Source: Streptomyces sp. SID8374 | GTDB taxonomy: Bacteria > Actinomycetota > Actinomycetes > Streptomycetales > Streptomycetaceae | Direction of reading: 5' to 3' | DNA: 64,000 bases | Assembly (NCBI RefSeq): GCF_009865135.1 | Contig: NZ_WWGH01000002.1 | Coordinates: 1,364,001 to 1,428,000 of the forward strand | Shown: one piece after another, positions 50,845 to 59,750 of the stretch | How positions within the stretch are numbered: the stretch's first letter is position 1 | Layout: the number at the start of each line of letters is the position of its first letter | Position numbers and translations under genes: made by a program | Notes under the pieces: model-generated | Told to the model about the DNA's origin: nothing | The model's database searches: none | The model's input: the letters and a program-made list of their open reading frames with translations, nothing else

Positions 50845-51888
50845 TCAGAGCACCTCGGAGGTCGTACGCCGATAAGTGGAGCGCCGGTCCTCGATGGCCG
50901 CCCAGCGGTCCCCGTACACCGTCTCGATCACCCCCTCCTCGCGCAGGAAGTCGTGCGGGAAGCCCAGCGGCACCGCGCTCACCGTGTCCAGCCGCTCCAC
51001 GGCCGCCGCGTCCAGCTCCACGTCCAGGCAGCCGAGGGCGTCGGTGAGCTGGTCCGGGGTGGACGGGCCGAGGATCGGGACGATGTTGCCCGGGCGCCCG
51101 CGCAGCCAGGCCAGCGCCACTGCGGCCGGGCTCCAGCCACCCTCCCGGGCGATCTCGACCACGGCCCGCACGGTCTCCCGCGCGCGCAGCTCCGCCTCGT
51201 CGGCCCCACCCGCCGCCGCTTCCTCCTGGCGGCCGGTCAGGCGGCCCCGGGCGAGCGGGCTCCAGGCGAAGACGGCCTGGTCGAAGGCGCGGGCCTGCGG
51301 GAGCAGTTCACGCTCCGGGGTCCGCTCCAGCAGGCTGTAGCGGAGCTGCGAACTGGTGAACGGCGTCCAGCCGCGCAGCTCGGCGACCGTACTGGCCTGG
51401 GCGATCTCCCAGGCGGGCCAGTCGGACACGCCGACGTACAGCACCTTGCCGCTCCGGACGAGGTCGTCGAGGGCGCGCATGACCTCCTCCACCGGCGTGA
51501 AGTTGTCCCGGGCGTGCACCCAGAGGACGTCCAGCCGGTCCGTCCGCAGCCGCCCCAGGCTCGCCTCCACGGACTGCACCAGGTTCTTGCGGTGGTTGCC
51601 CCCGGAGTTGAGGTCGCCCGGCCTGGTGGCGCAGGTGTACTTGCTGGCGAGGACGAGCGCGTCGCGGCGGTCGCCCAGCAGTTCGCCCAGGACGCTCTCG
51701 GATGTGCCGCCCGCGTAGATGTCCGCCGTGTCCAGGAAATTCCCGCCGGCCTCCAGGTAGGCGTCGAGGATCCGCCCGGAGGTCTCCCGTACGGCGGCGT
51801 GGCCGGATTCGTGGCGGCCCAGGGTCATGGCACCCAGGGCCAGCTCGCTGACGCGCATACCGGTCCTGCCGAAGAGTGTGCAGCGCAT
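50845..51888 (-). CDS. aldo/keto reductase
   Basis: 347 aa from ATG 51888 (AAAGGA upstream). Tetrad visible as Asp and Tyr in FLDTADIYAGGTSE, Lys in LVLASKYTC, His in DVLWVHARDN; PILGPSTPDQL binds the cofactor phosphate. Belongs to the longer AKR11/12-like group (Tas/YghZ style). Its promoter has the 19-bp spacer and dyad of MerR-family targets, so it is probably induced by a thiol, electrophile or drug signal. Confidence 0.9.
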   Translation of the reverse strand: MRCTLFGRTGMRVSELALGAMTLGRHESGHAAVRETSGRILDAYLEAGGNFLDTADIYAGGTSESVLGELLGDRRDALVLASKYTCATRPGDLNSGGNHRKNLVQSVEASLGRLRTDRLDVLWVHARDNFTPVEEVMRALDDLVRSGKVLYVGVSDWPAWEIAQASTVAELRGWTPFTSSQLRYSLLERTPERELLPQARAFDQAVFAWSPLARGRLTGRQEEAAAGGADEAELRARETVRAVVEIAREGGWSPAAVALAWLRGRPGNIVPILGPSTPDQLTDALGCLDVELDAAAVERLDTVSAVPLGFPHDFLREEGVIETVYGDRWAAIEDRRSTYRRTTSEVL

Positions 51889-51953
51889 GAAGGATCCTTT
51901 CGCGCGACGGATGTGCGGTGATGCGGTCCGGGACGATTCCCGTCGGTGCTCGG

Positions 51954-51984
51954 AGGCTATGAGCTGGAGCGCACTTCAGGGCAA
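51954..51984 (-). promoter_or_regulatory. MerR-type promoter (19-bp spacer with dyad) of the aldo/keto reductase
   Basis: On the minus strand TTGCCC (51984-51979) and TAGCCT (51959-51954) are 19 bp apart, and the spacer contains CTGAAGTGCGCTCCAG, a near-perfect dyad. Overlong spacer plus central dyad is the hallmark of MerR-activated promoters. No MerR gene is in the window. Confidence 0.65.
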
Positions 51985-52145
51985 ACCTTTTCCGGTTCCG
52001 GGCGACGTGCCGCGCCTGAGCGGAGTGATGCGTACCGTGAACGGTGTGGACCGCTCGGGTACGAAACATGATCGACTCAGCCGGTTCACGGCGATGGTCT
52101 TGCCCCGCCGGACACAGGGGCTTACGTTCTCCATCCATGCACCGA

Positions 52146-52170
52146 TCTACGTGCGTAGAAAACGCGTAGA
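52146..52170. promoter_or_regulatory. candidate operator of the pyrimidine operon (three CGTAGA half-sites)
   Basis: TCTACG-TG-CGTAGA (52146-52159) and a further CGTAGA at 52165-52170, about 30 bp upstream of the first gene's ATG. The rest of the 314-bp gap contains the MerR-type promoter described separately and no other gene. Confidence 0.5.
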
Positions 52171-52202
52171 GGCTCTCTGACGCCGCGTCGAAGGAGCAGC
52201 TC

Positions 52203-53045
52203 ATGTCCCACGTCGTACGCGCCGCACTCGTCCAGGCGACCTGGACCGGCGACACCGAATCCATGATCGCCAAGCATGAGGACCATGCGCGCGAGGCCGC
52301 CCGGCAGGGGGCGAAGATCATCGGGTTCCAGGAGGTGTTCAACGCCCCCTACTTCTGCCAGGTCCAGGACCCCGAGCACTACCGCTGGGCGGAGCCGGTC
52401 CCCGACGGCCCGACCGTACGCCGGATGCAGGACCTCGCCCGCGAGACCGGCATGGTGATCGTCGTCCCGGTCTTCGAGCTCGAACAGTCCGGCTTCTACT
52501 ACAACACCGCCGCCGTGATCGACGCCGACGGCTCCTACCTCGGCAAGTACCGCAAGCACCACATCCCGCAGGTCAAGGGGTTCTGGGAGAAGTTCTACTT
52601 CAAGCCCGGCAACGCCGGCTGGCCCGTCTTCGACACCGCCGTCGGCAAGGTCGGCGTCTACATCTGCTACGACCGGCACTTCCCCGAAGGGTGGCGCCAA
52701 CTCGGACTCAACGGAGCCCAGTTGGTCTACAACCCGTCCGCCACCTCACGCGGCCTCTCCGGCTACCTCTGGCAGCTGGAACAGCCCGCGTCGGCCGTCG
52801 CCAACGAATACTTCGTCGCCGCGATCAACCGGGTCGGCCAGGAGGAGTACGGCGACAACGACTTCTACGGCACCAGCTACTTCGTCGACCCGCGCGGCCA
52901 GTTCGTCGGTGACGTCGCCAGCGACAAGGAGGAGGAACTCCTCGTCCGCGACCTGGACTTCGGCCTGATCGACGAGGTCCGCCAGCAGTGGGCGTTCTAC
53001 CGGGACCGCAGGCCCGACGCCTACGACGGGCTGGTGGAGCCGTGA
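52203..53045 (+). CDS. beta-ureidopropionase (N-carbamoyl-beta-alanine amidohydrolase)
   Basis: 280 aa from ATG 52203 (AAGGAG upstream). Carbon-nitrogen hydrolase with catalytic Glu44 (GFQEVFN), Lys118 (GKYRKHHIPQ) and Cys155 (VYICYDRHFPE). Context with dihydropyrimidinase and an NCS1 permease supports release of beta-alanine, CO2 and ammonia from N-carbamoyl-beta-alanine; N-carbamoylputrescine amidase is the alternative. Its stop overlaps the next gene's GTG (GTGA). Confidence 0.9.
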   Translation: MSHVVRAALVQATWTGDTESMIAKHEDHAREAARQGAKIIGFQEVFNAPYFCQVQDPEHYRWAEPVPDGPTVRRMQDLARETGMVIVVPVFELEQSGFYYNTAAVIDADGSYLGKYRKHHIPQVKGFWEKFYFKPGNAGWPVFDTAVGKVGVYICYDRHFPEGWRQLGLNGAQLVYNPSATSRGLSGYLWQLEQPASAVANEYFVAAINRVGQEEYGDNDFYGTSYFVDPRGQFVGDVASDKEEELLVRDLDFGLIDEVRQQWAFYRDRRPDAYDGLVEP

Positions 53046-54325
53046 GCGGACTGTACGAGCGCCACCTGGCCGTCAGCCCCGAGTGGCTGGCCCTCTACTA
53101 CCGCCACCCCATCGAACTCACCCACGGTGAGGGGCGGTACGTCTGGGACGCCGACGGCAACCGCTACCTGGACTTCTTCGGCGGCATCCTCACCACCATG
53201 ACCGCCCACGCCCTGCCCGAGGTCACCAAGGCGGTCTCCGAGCAGGCCGGGCGGATCATCCACTCCTCCACGCTCTACCTCAACCGCCCCATGGTGGAGC
53301 TGGCCGAGCGGATCGCCACCCTCTCCGGCATCCCCGACGCCCGGGTCTTCTTCACCACCTCGGGCACCGAGGCGAACGACACAGCGCTGCTGCTCGCCAC
53401 CGCCTACCGCGGCTCCAACCAGATCCTCGCGCTGCGCAACAGCTACCACGGCCGCTCCTTCTCGGCGGTCTCCATCACCGGCAACCACGCCTGGTCGCCC
53501 ACGAGTCTGTCCCCGCTCCAGACGCTGTACGTCCACGGGGGCGTCCGCACCCGGGGCCCGTACGCGGAGCTGAGCGACGAGCGGTTCATCCGGGCGTGCG
53601 TCGCCGATCTGGAGGACCTCCTCGGCCACACCCGGGAGGCCGCGGCACTCATCGCGGAACCCATCCAGGGCGTCGGCGGCTTCACCTCGCCGCCCGACGG
53701 GCTGTTCGCCGCGTTCCGCGAAGTCCTGGACCGCCACGGCATCCTGTGGATCTCCGACGAGGTGCAGACCGGCTGGGGCCGTACCGGCGAACACTTCTGG
53801 GGCTGGCAGGCGCACGCCGAGCACGGCCCGCCGGACATCCTCACCTTCGCCAAGGGCATCGGCAACGGCATGTCCATCGGCGGAGTCGTCGCCCGCGCGG
53901 AGGTGATGAACTGCCTGGACGCCAACTCCATCTCCACGTTCGGCGGTTCACCCGTCACCATGGCGGCCGGCCTCGCCAACCTCTCGTACCACCTGGAGCA
54001 CGACCTCCAGGGCAACGCGCGGCGCGTCGGCGGCCTTCTCATCGAGAGGCTGCGGGGGATCGCGGCCGGTTCCGACGCCGTACGCGAAGTGCGCGGCCGG
54101 GGCCTGATGATCGGCATCGAACTGGTGAAGCCCGGCACGGACGAGGCGAACCCGGAGGCGGCCGCGGCCGTCCTGGAAGCGGCGCGCGCGGGCGGCCTGC
54201 TCATCGGCAAGGGCGGCGGCCACAACACCAGCGTGCTGCGGATCGCCCCGCCCCTGACCCTGACCGTCGCCGAGGCAGAGGAGGGCGCGTCGGTGCTCGC
54301 CGACGCCCTGCACGCCGCCGACTGA
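53042..54325 (+). CDS. class III aminotransferase
   Basis: 427 aa from GTG 53042 overlapping the upstream stop. PLP enzyme with FTTSGTEANDTALLLAT, LIAEPIQGVGGF, ISDEVQTGWGRTGEHF and Schiff-base Lys in ILTFAKGIGNG. In this operon it would pass the amino group of beta-alanine (or beta-aminoisobutyrate) to an oxo acid, giving malonate semialdehyde. Its last codons (HAAD, stop) are echoed by the repeat array immediately downstream. Confidence 0.92.
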   Translation: MSGLYERHLAVSPEWLALYYRHPIELTHGEGRYVWDADGNRYLDFFGGILTTMTAHALPEVTKAVSEQAGRIIHSSTLYLNRPMVELAERIATLSGIPDARVFFTTSGTEANDTALLLATAYRGSNQILALRNSYHGRSFSAVSITGNHAWSPTSLSPLQTLYVHGGVRTRGPYAELSDERFIRACVADLEDLLGHTREAAALIAEPIQGVGGFTSPPDGLFAAFREVLDRHGILWISDEVQTGWGRTGEHFWGWQAHAEHGPPDILTFAKGIGNGMSIGGVVARAEVMNCLDANSISTFGGSPVTMAAGLANLSYHLEHDLQGNARRVGGLLIERLRGIAAGSDAVREVRGRGLMIGIELVKPGTDEANPEAAAAVLEAARAGGLLIGKGGGHNTSVLRIAPPLTLTVAEAEEGASVLADALHAAD

Positions 54326-54478
54326 ACGACGTACGAGCGCCGACCGGGAACGCCGTGCGAGCGCCGACCGGAACAGCGTACGAGCGCCGACCGGACGACG
54401 TACGGGTGCTGACCCGGCACAGCACGGGCGCTCACTCAGCACCGTCCGAGCACCGACCGAACACCGTGCGGGGGCCCA
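54317..54478. repeat. degenerate 22-24 bp tandem array starting at the aminotransferase stop
   Basis: GCCGAC or a variant occurs at 54317 (coding, just before TGA), 54339, 54363, 54386, 54408, 54430 and 54452. The best conserved unit is GTACGAGCGCCGACCGG. The array fills the 192-bp gap before hydA and may have grown from the gene's 3' end. Confidence 0.75.
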
Positions 54479-54517
54479 CGTGCAGGGCCCCCGTACCGCC
54501 CCAGCGAGGAGGTACCC

Positions 54518-55918
54518 ATGAGCCGCACCGTCATCCACGGTGGTCTGGTCATCACCGCGTCCGACGAGATCCACGCCGACGTCCTCGTCGAGGGCGGCCG
54601 CATCGCCGCGCTCGCCGCCCACGGCACCGACGCGGCGGAGTCCTGGAGCGCCGACCGCAGGATCGACGCCACCGGCAAGTACGTCATCCCGGGCGGCGTC
54701 GACGCGCACACCCATATGGAGATGCCGTTCGGCGGGACGTACGCCGCCGACACCTTCGAGACCGGCACCCGGGCCGCCGCCTGGGGCGGCACCACCACCA
54801 TCGTGGACTTCGCGATCCAGAGCGTGGGGAAGTCCCTGCGCGAAGGGCTGGACGCCTGGTACGCCAAGGCCGACGGCAACTGCGCCATCGACTACGCCTT
54901 CCACATGATCCTCGCCGATGTGAACCCCTCCTCGCTCAAGGAGATGGACCGTCTCGTCGCCGAGGGCGTGACCTCCTTCAAGCTGTTCATGGCGTACCCG
55001 GGCGTCTTCTACTCCGACGACGGCCAGATCCTGCGGGCCATGCAACAGGCCTCCGGCAACGGCGGGTTGATCATGATGCACGCCGAGAACGGCATCGCCA
55101 TCGACGTGTTGGTCGAACAGGCCCTCGCCGCCGGCCGCACCGACCCGCGCTACCACGGAGACGTCCGCAAGGTCGCCCTGGAGGCGGAGGCCACCCACCG
55201 CGCGATTCAGCTCGCCCGGGTGGCGGGATCGCCCCTCTACGTCGTCCACGTCTCCGCCGACGAGGCCGTCGCCGAGATCGCCGCCGCCCGCCACAAGGGG
55301 CTCCCGGTCTTCGGCGAGACCTGTCCGCAGTACCTGTTCCTCTCCACCGACAACCTCGCCGAACCGGACTTCGAGGGCGCCAAGTACGTCTGCTCCACCC
55401 CGCTGCGCCCCAAGGAGCACCAGGAGGTGCTGTGGCGGGGGCTGCGGAACAACGAGCTCCAGGTGGTCTCCACCGACCACTGCCCCTTCTGCTTCTCCGG
55501 CCAGAAGGAGATGGGCCGCGGCGACTTCTCCAAGATCCCCAACGGGATGCCGGGCGTCGAACACCGCATGGACCTGCTGCACCAGGCCGTCGTGGACGGG
55601 CACATCACCCGCCGCCGCTGGATCGAGATCGCCTGCGCCTCCCCGGCCCGCATGTTCGGCCTCTACCCGAAGAAGGGCACCATCGCCCCGGGCGCCGACG
55701 CGGACATCGTCATCTACGACCCGCACGCCGAGCAGACCCTGTCCGCCGAGACACACCACATGAACGTCGACTACTCGGCGTACGAGGGAAAGCGGATCAC
55801 CGGCCAGGTCGAGACGGTCCTCTCGCGCGGCGAACTCGTCGTCGACGGGAAGAAGTTCACCGGCCGCGCCGGACACGGCATGTACACCCCGCGCGCCACC
55901 TCCCAATACCTGGACTGA
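54518..55918 (+). CDS. hydA: dihydropyrimidinase / D-hydantoinase
   Basis: 466 aa from ATG 54518 (GAGGAGG upstream). Cyclic amidohydrolase with HxH in GVDAHTHMEMPFGGT, carboxylated Lys in TSFKLFMAYPG, metal His in YVVHVSADEAV, catalytic Asp in VSTDHCPFCFSG. Opens dihydrouracil or hydantoin rings to N-carbamoyl amino acids, the substrate of the first gene's product. Confidence 0.94.
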   Translation: MSRTVIHGGLVITASDEIHADVLVEGGRIAALAAHGTDAAESWSADRRIDATGKYVIPGGVDAHTHMEMPFGGTYAADTFETGTRAAAWGGTTTIVDFAIQSVGKSLREGLDAWYAKADGNCAIDYAFHMILADVNPSSLKEMDRLVAEGVTSFKLFMAYPGVFYSDDGQILRAMQQASGNGGLIMMHAENGIAIDVLVEQALAAGRTDPRYHGDVRKVALEAEATHRAIQLARVAGSPLYVVHVSADEAVAEIAAARHKGLPVFGETCPQYLFLSTDNLAEPDFEGAKYVCSTPLRPKEHQEVLWRGLRNNELQVVSTDHCPFCFSGQKEMGRGDFSKIPNGMPGVEHRMDLLHQAVVDGHITRRRWIEIACASPARMFGLYPKKGTIAPGADADIVIYDPHAEQTLSAETHHMNVDYSAYEGKRITGQVETVLSRGELVVDGKKFTGRAGHGMYTPRATSQYLD

Positions 55919-55975
55919 CAAACCGTCAGGCAGGTGGACCAGCGAACTGCCAGCACGTGGACTAGGAGATCCCGC

Positions 55976-56977
55976 ATGGACTTCGGACTCGTCCTCCAGA
56001 CCGACCCGCCCGCCTCCGCCGTCGTCGGCCTGATGCGCCGCGCCGAACGGAACGGCTTCCGCTACGGCTGGACCTTCGACTCGGCGGTGCTCTGGCAGGA
56101 GCCGTTCGTCATCTACAGCCGCATCCTGGAGCACACCGACCGGATGATCGTCGGCCCGATGGTCACCAACCCGGGCACCCGCACCTGGGAGGTCACCGCC
56201 TCCACCTTCGCCACCCTCAACGACATGTACGGCAACCGCACGGTGTGCGGGATCGGGCGCGGCGACTCCGCGATGCGCGTCGCGGGGCGGCGGCCCAACA
56301 CCCTGGCCCGGCTGGGGGAGGCCATCGACGTCATCCGGGACCTCGCGGAGGGGCGGGAGGCGACGGTCGACGGGCAGCCGGTGCAGATCCCGTGGGTGAA
56401 GGACGGGCGGCTGCCGGTGTGGATGGCGGCGTACGGGCCCAAGGCCCTGGCCCTGGCCGGACAGAAGGCGGACGGGTTCATCCTCCAGCTCGCCGACCCG
56501 TTCCTCACCGAGTGGATGATCAAGGCGGTACGGGACGCGGCGTCCGACGCCGGCCGGGACCCGGACTCCCTCACCATCTGCGTCGCCGCCCCCGCTTACG
56601 TCGGCGACGACCTCGACCACGCCCGCGAGCAGTGCCGCTGGTTCGGCGGGATGGTCGGCAACCACGTCGCCGACCTGGTCGCCCGCTACGGCGAGCACTC
56701 CGGCCTGGTGCCCGAGGCGCTCACCGCGTACATCGCGGGCCGCTCCGGCTACGACTACAGCCACCACGGCCGCACCGGCAACCCGGACACCGCCTTCGTC
56801 CCCGACGAGATCGTCGACCGGTTCTGCCTGCTGGGGCCTGCCGAGGCCCATATCGAGAAGCTCCAGGCGCTGCGGGACATGGGCGTCGACCAGTTCGCCG
56901 TCTACAACATGCACGACGCCCGCGAGGCGACCATCGACGCGTACGGATCCACGATCATCCCGGCGCTGACAGGCTGA
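55976..56977 (+). CDS. LLM-class F420-dependent oxidoreductase (TIGR03842-like)
   Basis: 333 aa from ATG 55976 (AGGAG upstream). Luciferase-like TIM barrel (DFGLVLQTDPPASAVVGLMR, TDRMIVGPMVTNPGTRTWE, CGIGRGDSAMR, VWMAAYGPKALALAGQKADG). Related to methylenetetrahydromethanopterin reductase-type F420 enzymes. In a pyrimidine operon lacking dihydropyrimidine dehydrogenase it is a candidate for the missing ring-reduction step, or for handling malonate semialdehyde; neither is proven. Confidence 0.85.
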   Translation: MDFGLVLQTDPPASAVVGLMRRAERNGFRYGWTFDSAVLWQEPFVIYSRILEHTDRMIVGPMVTNPGTRTWEVTASTFATLNDMYGNRTVCGIGRGDSAMRVAGRRPNTLARLGEAIDVIRDLAEGREATVDGQPVQIPWVKDGRLPVWMAAYGPKALALAGQKADGFILQLADPFLTEWMIKAVRDAASDAGRDPDSLTICVAAPAYVGDDLDHAREQCRWFGGMVGNHVADLVARYGEHSGLVPEALTAYIAGRSGYDYSHHGRTGNPDTAFVPDEIVDRFCLLGPAEAHIEKLQALRDMGVDQFAVYNMHDAREATIDAYGSTIIPALTG

Positions 56978-57069
56978 CGCTCTGCGCGCCCCACGGTTCT
57001 GCCCCCGCCCGTAGCACCCGCCCGCACCGCCCCGCACGGCACCGCTCCCGAGCGAAGGGCTCATCCGCC

Positions 57070-58614
57070 ATGACCGCCACCGTCCCACCCACCCCACCAC
57101 CCTCCCCGCAGGACGCGATACCGGCAGCGGCCGCCGCGTCCGACCGCGTCGAACTGGCCCACGGATACGTCCCCGACGACGCCCGCTTCGCCAACGACGA
57201 CCTGTTGCCCGTCCCCGTGGAGCGGCGCACCTGGACGACGTACAACTTCGCGGCCCTGTGGATCGGGATGGCCCACAACATCCCGTCCTGGCTGCTCGCC
57301 TCCGGGCTGGTGGCGCTCGGCATGGACTGGAAACAGGCCGTGTTCACCATCGCGCTCGCCAATGTGATCGTGCTCGCCCCGATGCTGCTCACCGGACACG
57401 CCGGACCCAAGTACGGCATCCCCTTCCCGGTCCTGGCCCGCGCCTCCTTCGGGCTGCGCGGCGCCAACCTGCCCGCCCTGATCCGGGCCGCCGTCGCCTG
57501 TGCGTGGTTCGGCATCCAGACCTGGATCGGCGGCGTCGGGATCTTCACCCTGCTCGGCAAGGTCTTCGGCGGCTGGGCGAACGCCGGGGAGATCGGCGGG
57601 CAGCCGTGGACGCTCTGGCTCTGCTTCACGCTCTTCTGGGCGCTCGAACTGGCCATCATCTACCGGGGGATGGACGCCCTGCGCCGGTTCGAGAACTGGG
57701 CGGCGCCCTTCGTCCTGGTCGGGGCCGTCGCGCTGCTGGTGTGGGTCGCGGTCAAGGCGGGCGGCTTCGGCCCGCTGCTGGACCAGCCGTCCGCGCTCGG
57801 CTGGGGCGCCGACTTCTGGCCGGTCTTCTTCCCGTCCCTGATGGGCATGATCGCCTTCTGGGCGACGCTCTCCCTCAACATCCCCGACTTCACCCGCTTC
57901 GGCGCGGGCCAGCGCGCCCAGATCTGGGGCCAGTCGCTGGGTCTGCCGACCACGATGACGTTCTTCGCCCTGCTGTCGGTCTTCGTCACCTCCGGCTCGC
58001 AGGCGGTGTACGGGGTCGCCATCTGGGACCCGGTCCAGCTCGTCGCCCGTACCGACAACGTCTTCGGGCTCCTCTTCGGCCTGGTCACCGTGTTGATCGC
58101 GACGATCTCCGTGAACATCGCGGCGAACGTGGTCTCACCGGCGTACGACCTGGCGAACCTCGCGCCGAAGTTCATCAGCTTCAAGGGCGGGGCGCTGATC
58201 ACGGGCGTGGTCGGGGTCGTCATCATGCCGTGGAAGCTGACGGAGACGCCTGAGCTGTACATCTTCACCTGGCTGGGGCTGGTCGGCGGGCTGCTCGGTA
58301 CGGTGGCCGGCATCCTGATCGCCGACTACTGGATCGTCCGCCGCACGGTCCTCGACCTGGCCGACCTCTACCGGCCCGGCGGCCGCTACTGGTACCGGGG
58401 CGGCTGGAACTGGCGGGCGGTGGCGGCCTTCGCGGTGGGCGGCGTCCTGGCGGTGGGCGGCTCCCACTCGGCGCCGGGCAAGGGTCCCTTCCCGGCCGAC
58501 GGACTGATCCCGCTCCTCAAGCCGCTCGCCGACTACGGCTGGGCGGTCGGCCTCGCCTCCTCGCTGCTGCTGTATGTGGCGCTGACCGGGCGGGAGCGTC
58601 GGGCAGAGAAGTGA
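57070..58614 (+). CDS. NCS1-family cytosine/uracil/hydantoin permease
   Basis: 514 aa from ATG 57070. About twelve membrane segments with the family motifs NFAALWIGMAHNIPSWLLAS, GPKYGIPFPVLARASFGLRG, FGIQTWIGG and FWATLSLNIPDFTRFG. Imports the nucleobase or hydantoin used by the preceding enzymes. Last gene of the operon; the 92-bp gap before it has no visible ribosome-binding site of normal strength. Confidence 0.93.
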   Translation: MTATVPPTPPPSPQDAIPAAAAASDRVELAHGYVPDDARFANDDLLPVPVERRTWTTYNFAALWIGMAHNIPSWLLASGLVALGMDWKQAVFTIALANVIVLAPMLLTGHAGPKYGIPFPVLARASFGLRGANLPALIRAAVACAWFGIQTWIGGVGIFTLLGKVFGGWANAGEIGGQPWTLWLCFTLFWALELAIIYRGMDALRRFENWAAPFVLVGAVALLVWVAVKAGGFGPLLDQPSALGWGADFWPVFFPSLMGMIAFWATLSLNIPDFTRFGAGQRAQIWGQSLGLPTTMTFFALLSVFVTSGSQAVYGVAIWDPVQLVARTDNVFGLLFGLVTVLIATISVNIAANVVSPAYDLANLAPKFISFKGGALITGVVGVVIMPWKLTETPELYIFTWLGLVGGLLGTVAGILIADYWIVRRTVLDLADLYRPGGRYWYRGGWNWRAVAAFAVGGVLAVGGSHSAPGKGPFPADGLIPLLKPLADYGWAVGLASSLLLYVALTGRERRAEK

Positions 58615-58628
58615 TGAAGTGTCAGGCA

Positions 58629-58665
58629 CGGCCGGGGAAACGCCTTTTCGGCGTACCACCGGCCG
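58629..58665. terminator. nested hairpin between the permease and ThuA-type genes
   Basis: Outer arms CGGCCGG / CCGGCCG and inner arms ACGCC / GGCGT around a TTTTC loop, between convergent genes. Confidence 0.65.
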
Positions 58666-58683
58666 GGCCTGCGGCGCGCCCTC

Positions 58684-59748
58684 CTAGCCGGCGAGCGCGA
58701 AGGGCTGAGCCGTGGAGCCGCCGCACGCGTACTGCTGGACCACCGTCCCATTGGTCGTGGCGGCCGCCCCGGTGTCGGCGCAGCGGCCGTTGGCGGCGCT
58801 CGTCAGGCTGTACCAGGCGGTCGGTGAGATCGGGTCGTCGGGTCCGGGGGTGCCGGTCGATCCGGTGCCGAGCCAGGTGAGGCCGTCGATCAGGAAGGTG
58901 TTCTGGGTGGCGGAGGCGAAGGTGGACGACAGCGGGGTGTTCGTGGCGTAGTCCATCGCGTTGTGGCCGAAGTTGGCGTACAGCATGCGGTAGTTCTTGT
59001 TCGTCCACACGATGGGGTAATCACCGCTGTACCAGCTCTGATCGGGGTCGGTGCCCAGCGGGAAGCTCACCGGGTCCACCGAGGCCAGGACGTCGATGTC
59101 GGGGTTGGTCCGCAGGTTCCGGCTCCAGCTGTACCACTCGCTCACCGACGAGGTGAACGTGCCCGGAAGACGGCCCGTCGACGGGTGGGTGCGGTGGTCG
59201 GTGCGCAGGGTCGCGGTGGTGGGGCCCCAGGTGTTGGTGGCGAAGTTCCCGCTGCCCAGGAACTGGTTGTAGTACCAGGGCCAGTTCTGGGCGCTGGTCG
59301 TGAACGCGGCCACATGGAAGCCCATCCAGGCCCCGCCGCCCCTCATGTACGCCTCGAAGCCGCCGCGTTGGGCGGACGACTGCGGGGCGTCGTCCAGGAA
59401 GAGGACCACCTGGTACTGCTTCAGGGCCGCGCTGTCGGCCAGCAGGTTCCAGTTGCTGGTGGAGGTGTACGTGAAGCCGTGCTCGGCGCCCGCCCTCGGG
59501 AACCACTCGTCGGCTTCCTTCACGAAGCTGATGTGGGCCGCGTCCCAGGTCCCGTTGTAGAACGCGATGACCTTGAACGCCGGTGCCTCTGCGGGAGCTT
59601 GAGGAGGAGCCGCTCCGGCCGGTGAGGCGAGGAGCGTGAGGAGCAGGGCCGGCAGCGCGAGCAGGGACAGGCCGGCGCGCGGGCGGCCGTGGGGGCCTGA
59701 GGCATGGGTGTGATCCTTTGTCCGTCCATGTGGTGGACGTTCTTCCAT
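58684..59748 (-). CDS. secreted ThuA-domain protein with truncated ricin-type tail; probable 5' frameshift
   Basis: The continuous frame allows a start at ATG 59748 (354 aa). A ThuA/trehalose-utilisation domain (VIAFYNGTWDAAHISFVKEA, GGGAWMGFHVAA, TDHRTHPSTG, YPIVWTNKNYRMLYANFGH) follows a signal sequence (GLSLLALPALLLTLLASPAG), and the C-terminus begins one ricin-lectin repeat (SAANGRCADTGAA). The promoter TTGACA (59780-59775) would start RNA at or below 59748, and the well-placed AAAGGA serves ATG 59705, which is one base out of frame: one extra C in the C5 run (59695-59691) would give MPQAPHGRPRAGLSLL. So the gene is either damaged, a sequencing error, or phase-variable. Confidence 0.7.
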   Translation of the reverse strand: MEERPPHGRTKDHTHASGPHGRPRAGLSLLALPALLLTLLASPAGAAPPQAPAEAPAFKVIAFYNGTWDAAHISFVKEADEWFPRAGAEHGFTYTSTSNWNLLADSAALKQYQVVLFLDDAPQSSAQRGGFEAYMRGGGAWMGFHVAAFTTSAQNWPWYYNQFLGSGNFATNTWGPTTATLRTDHRTHPSTGRLPGTFTSSVSEWYSWSRNLRTNPDIDVLASVDPVSFPLGTDPDQSWYSGDYPIVWTNKNYRMLYANFGHNAMDYATNTPLSSTFASATQNTFLIDGLTWLGTGSTGTPGPDDPISPTAWYSLTSAANGRCADTGAAATTNGTVVQQYACGGSTAQPFALAG

Positions 59749-59750
59749 GT

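Noticed and set aside
53948..57100. Minus-strand open frame of about 1050 codons opposite the pyrimidine operon
   Set aside because: Shadow of the aminotransferase, dihydropyrimidinase and LLM genes; no recognisable domain.
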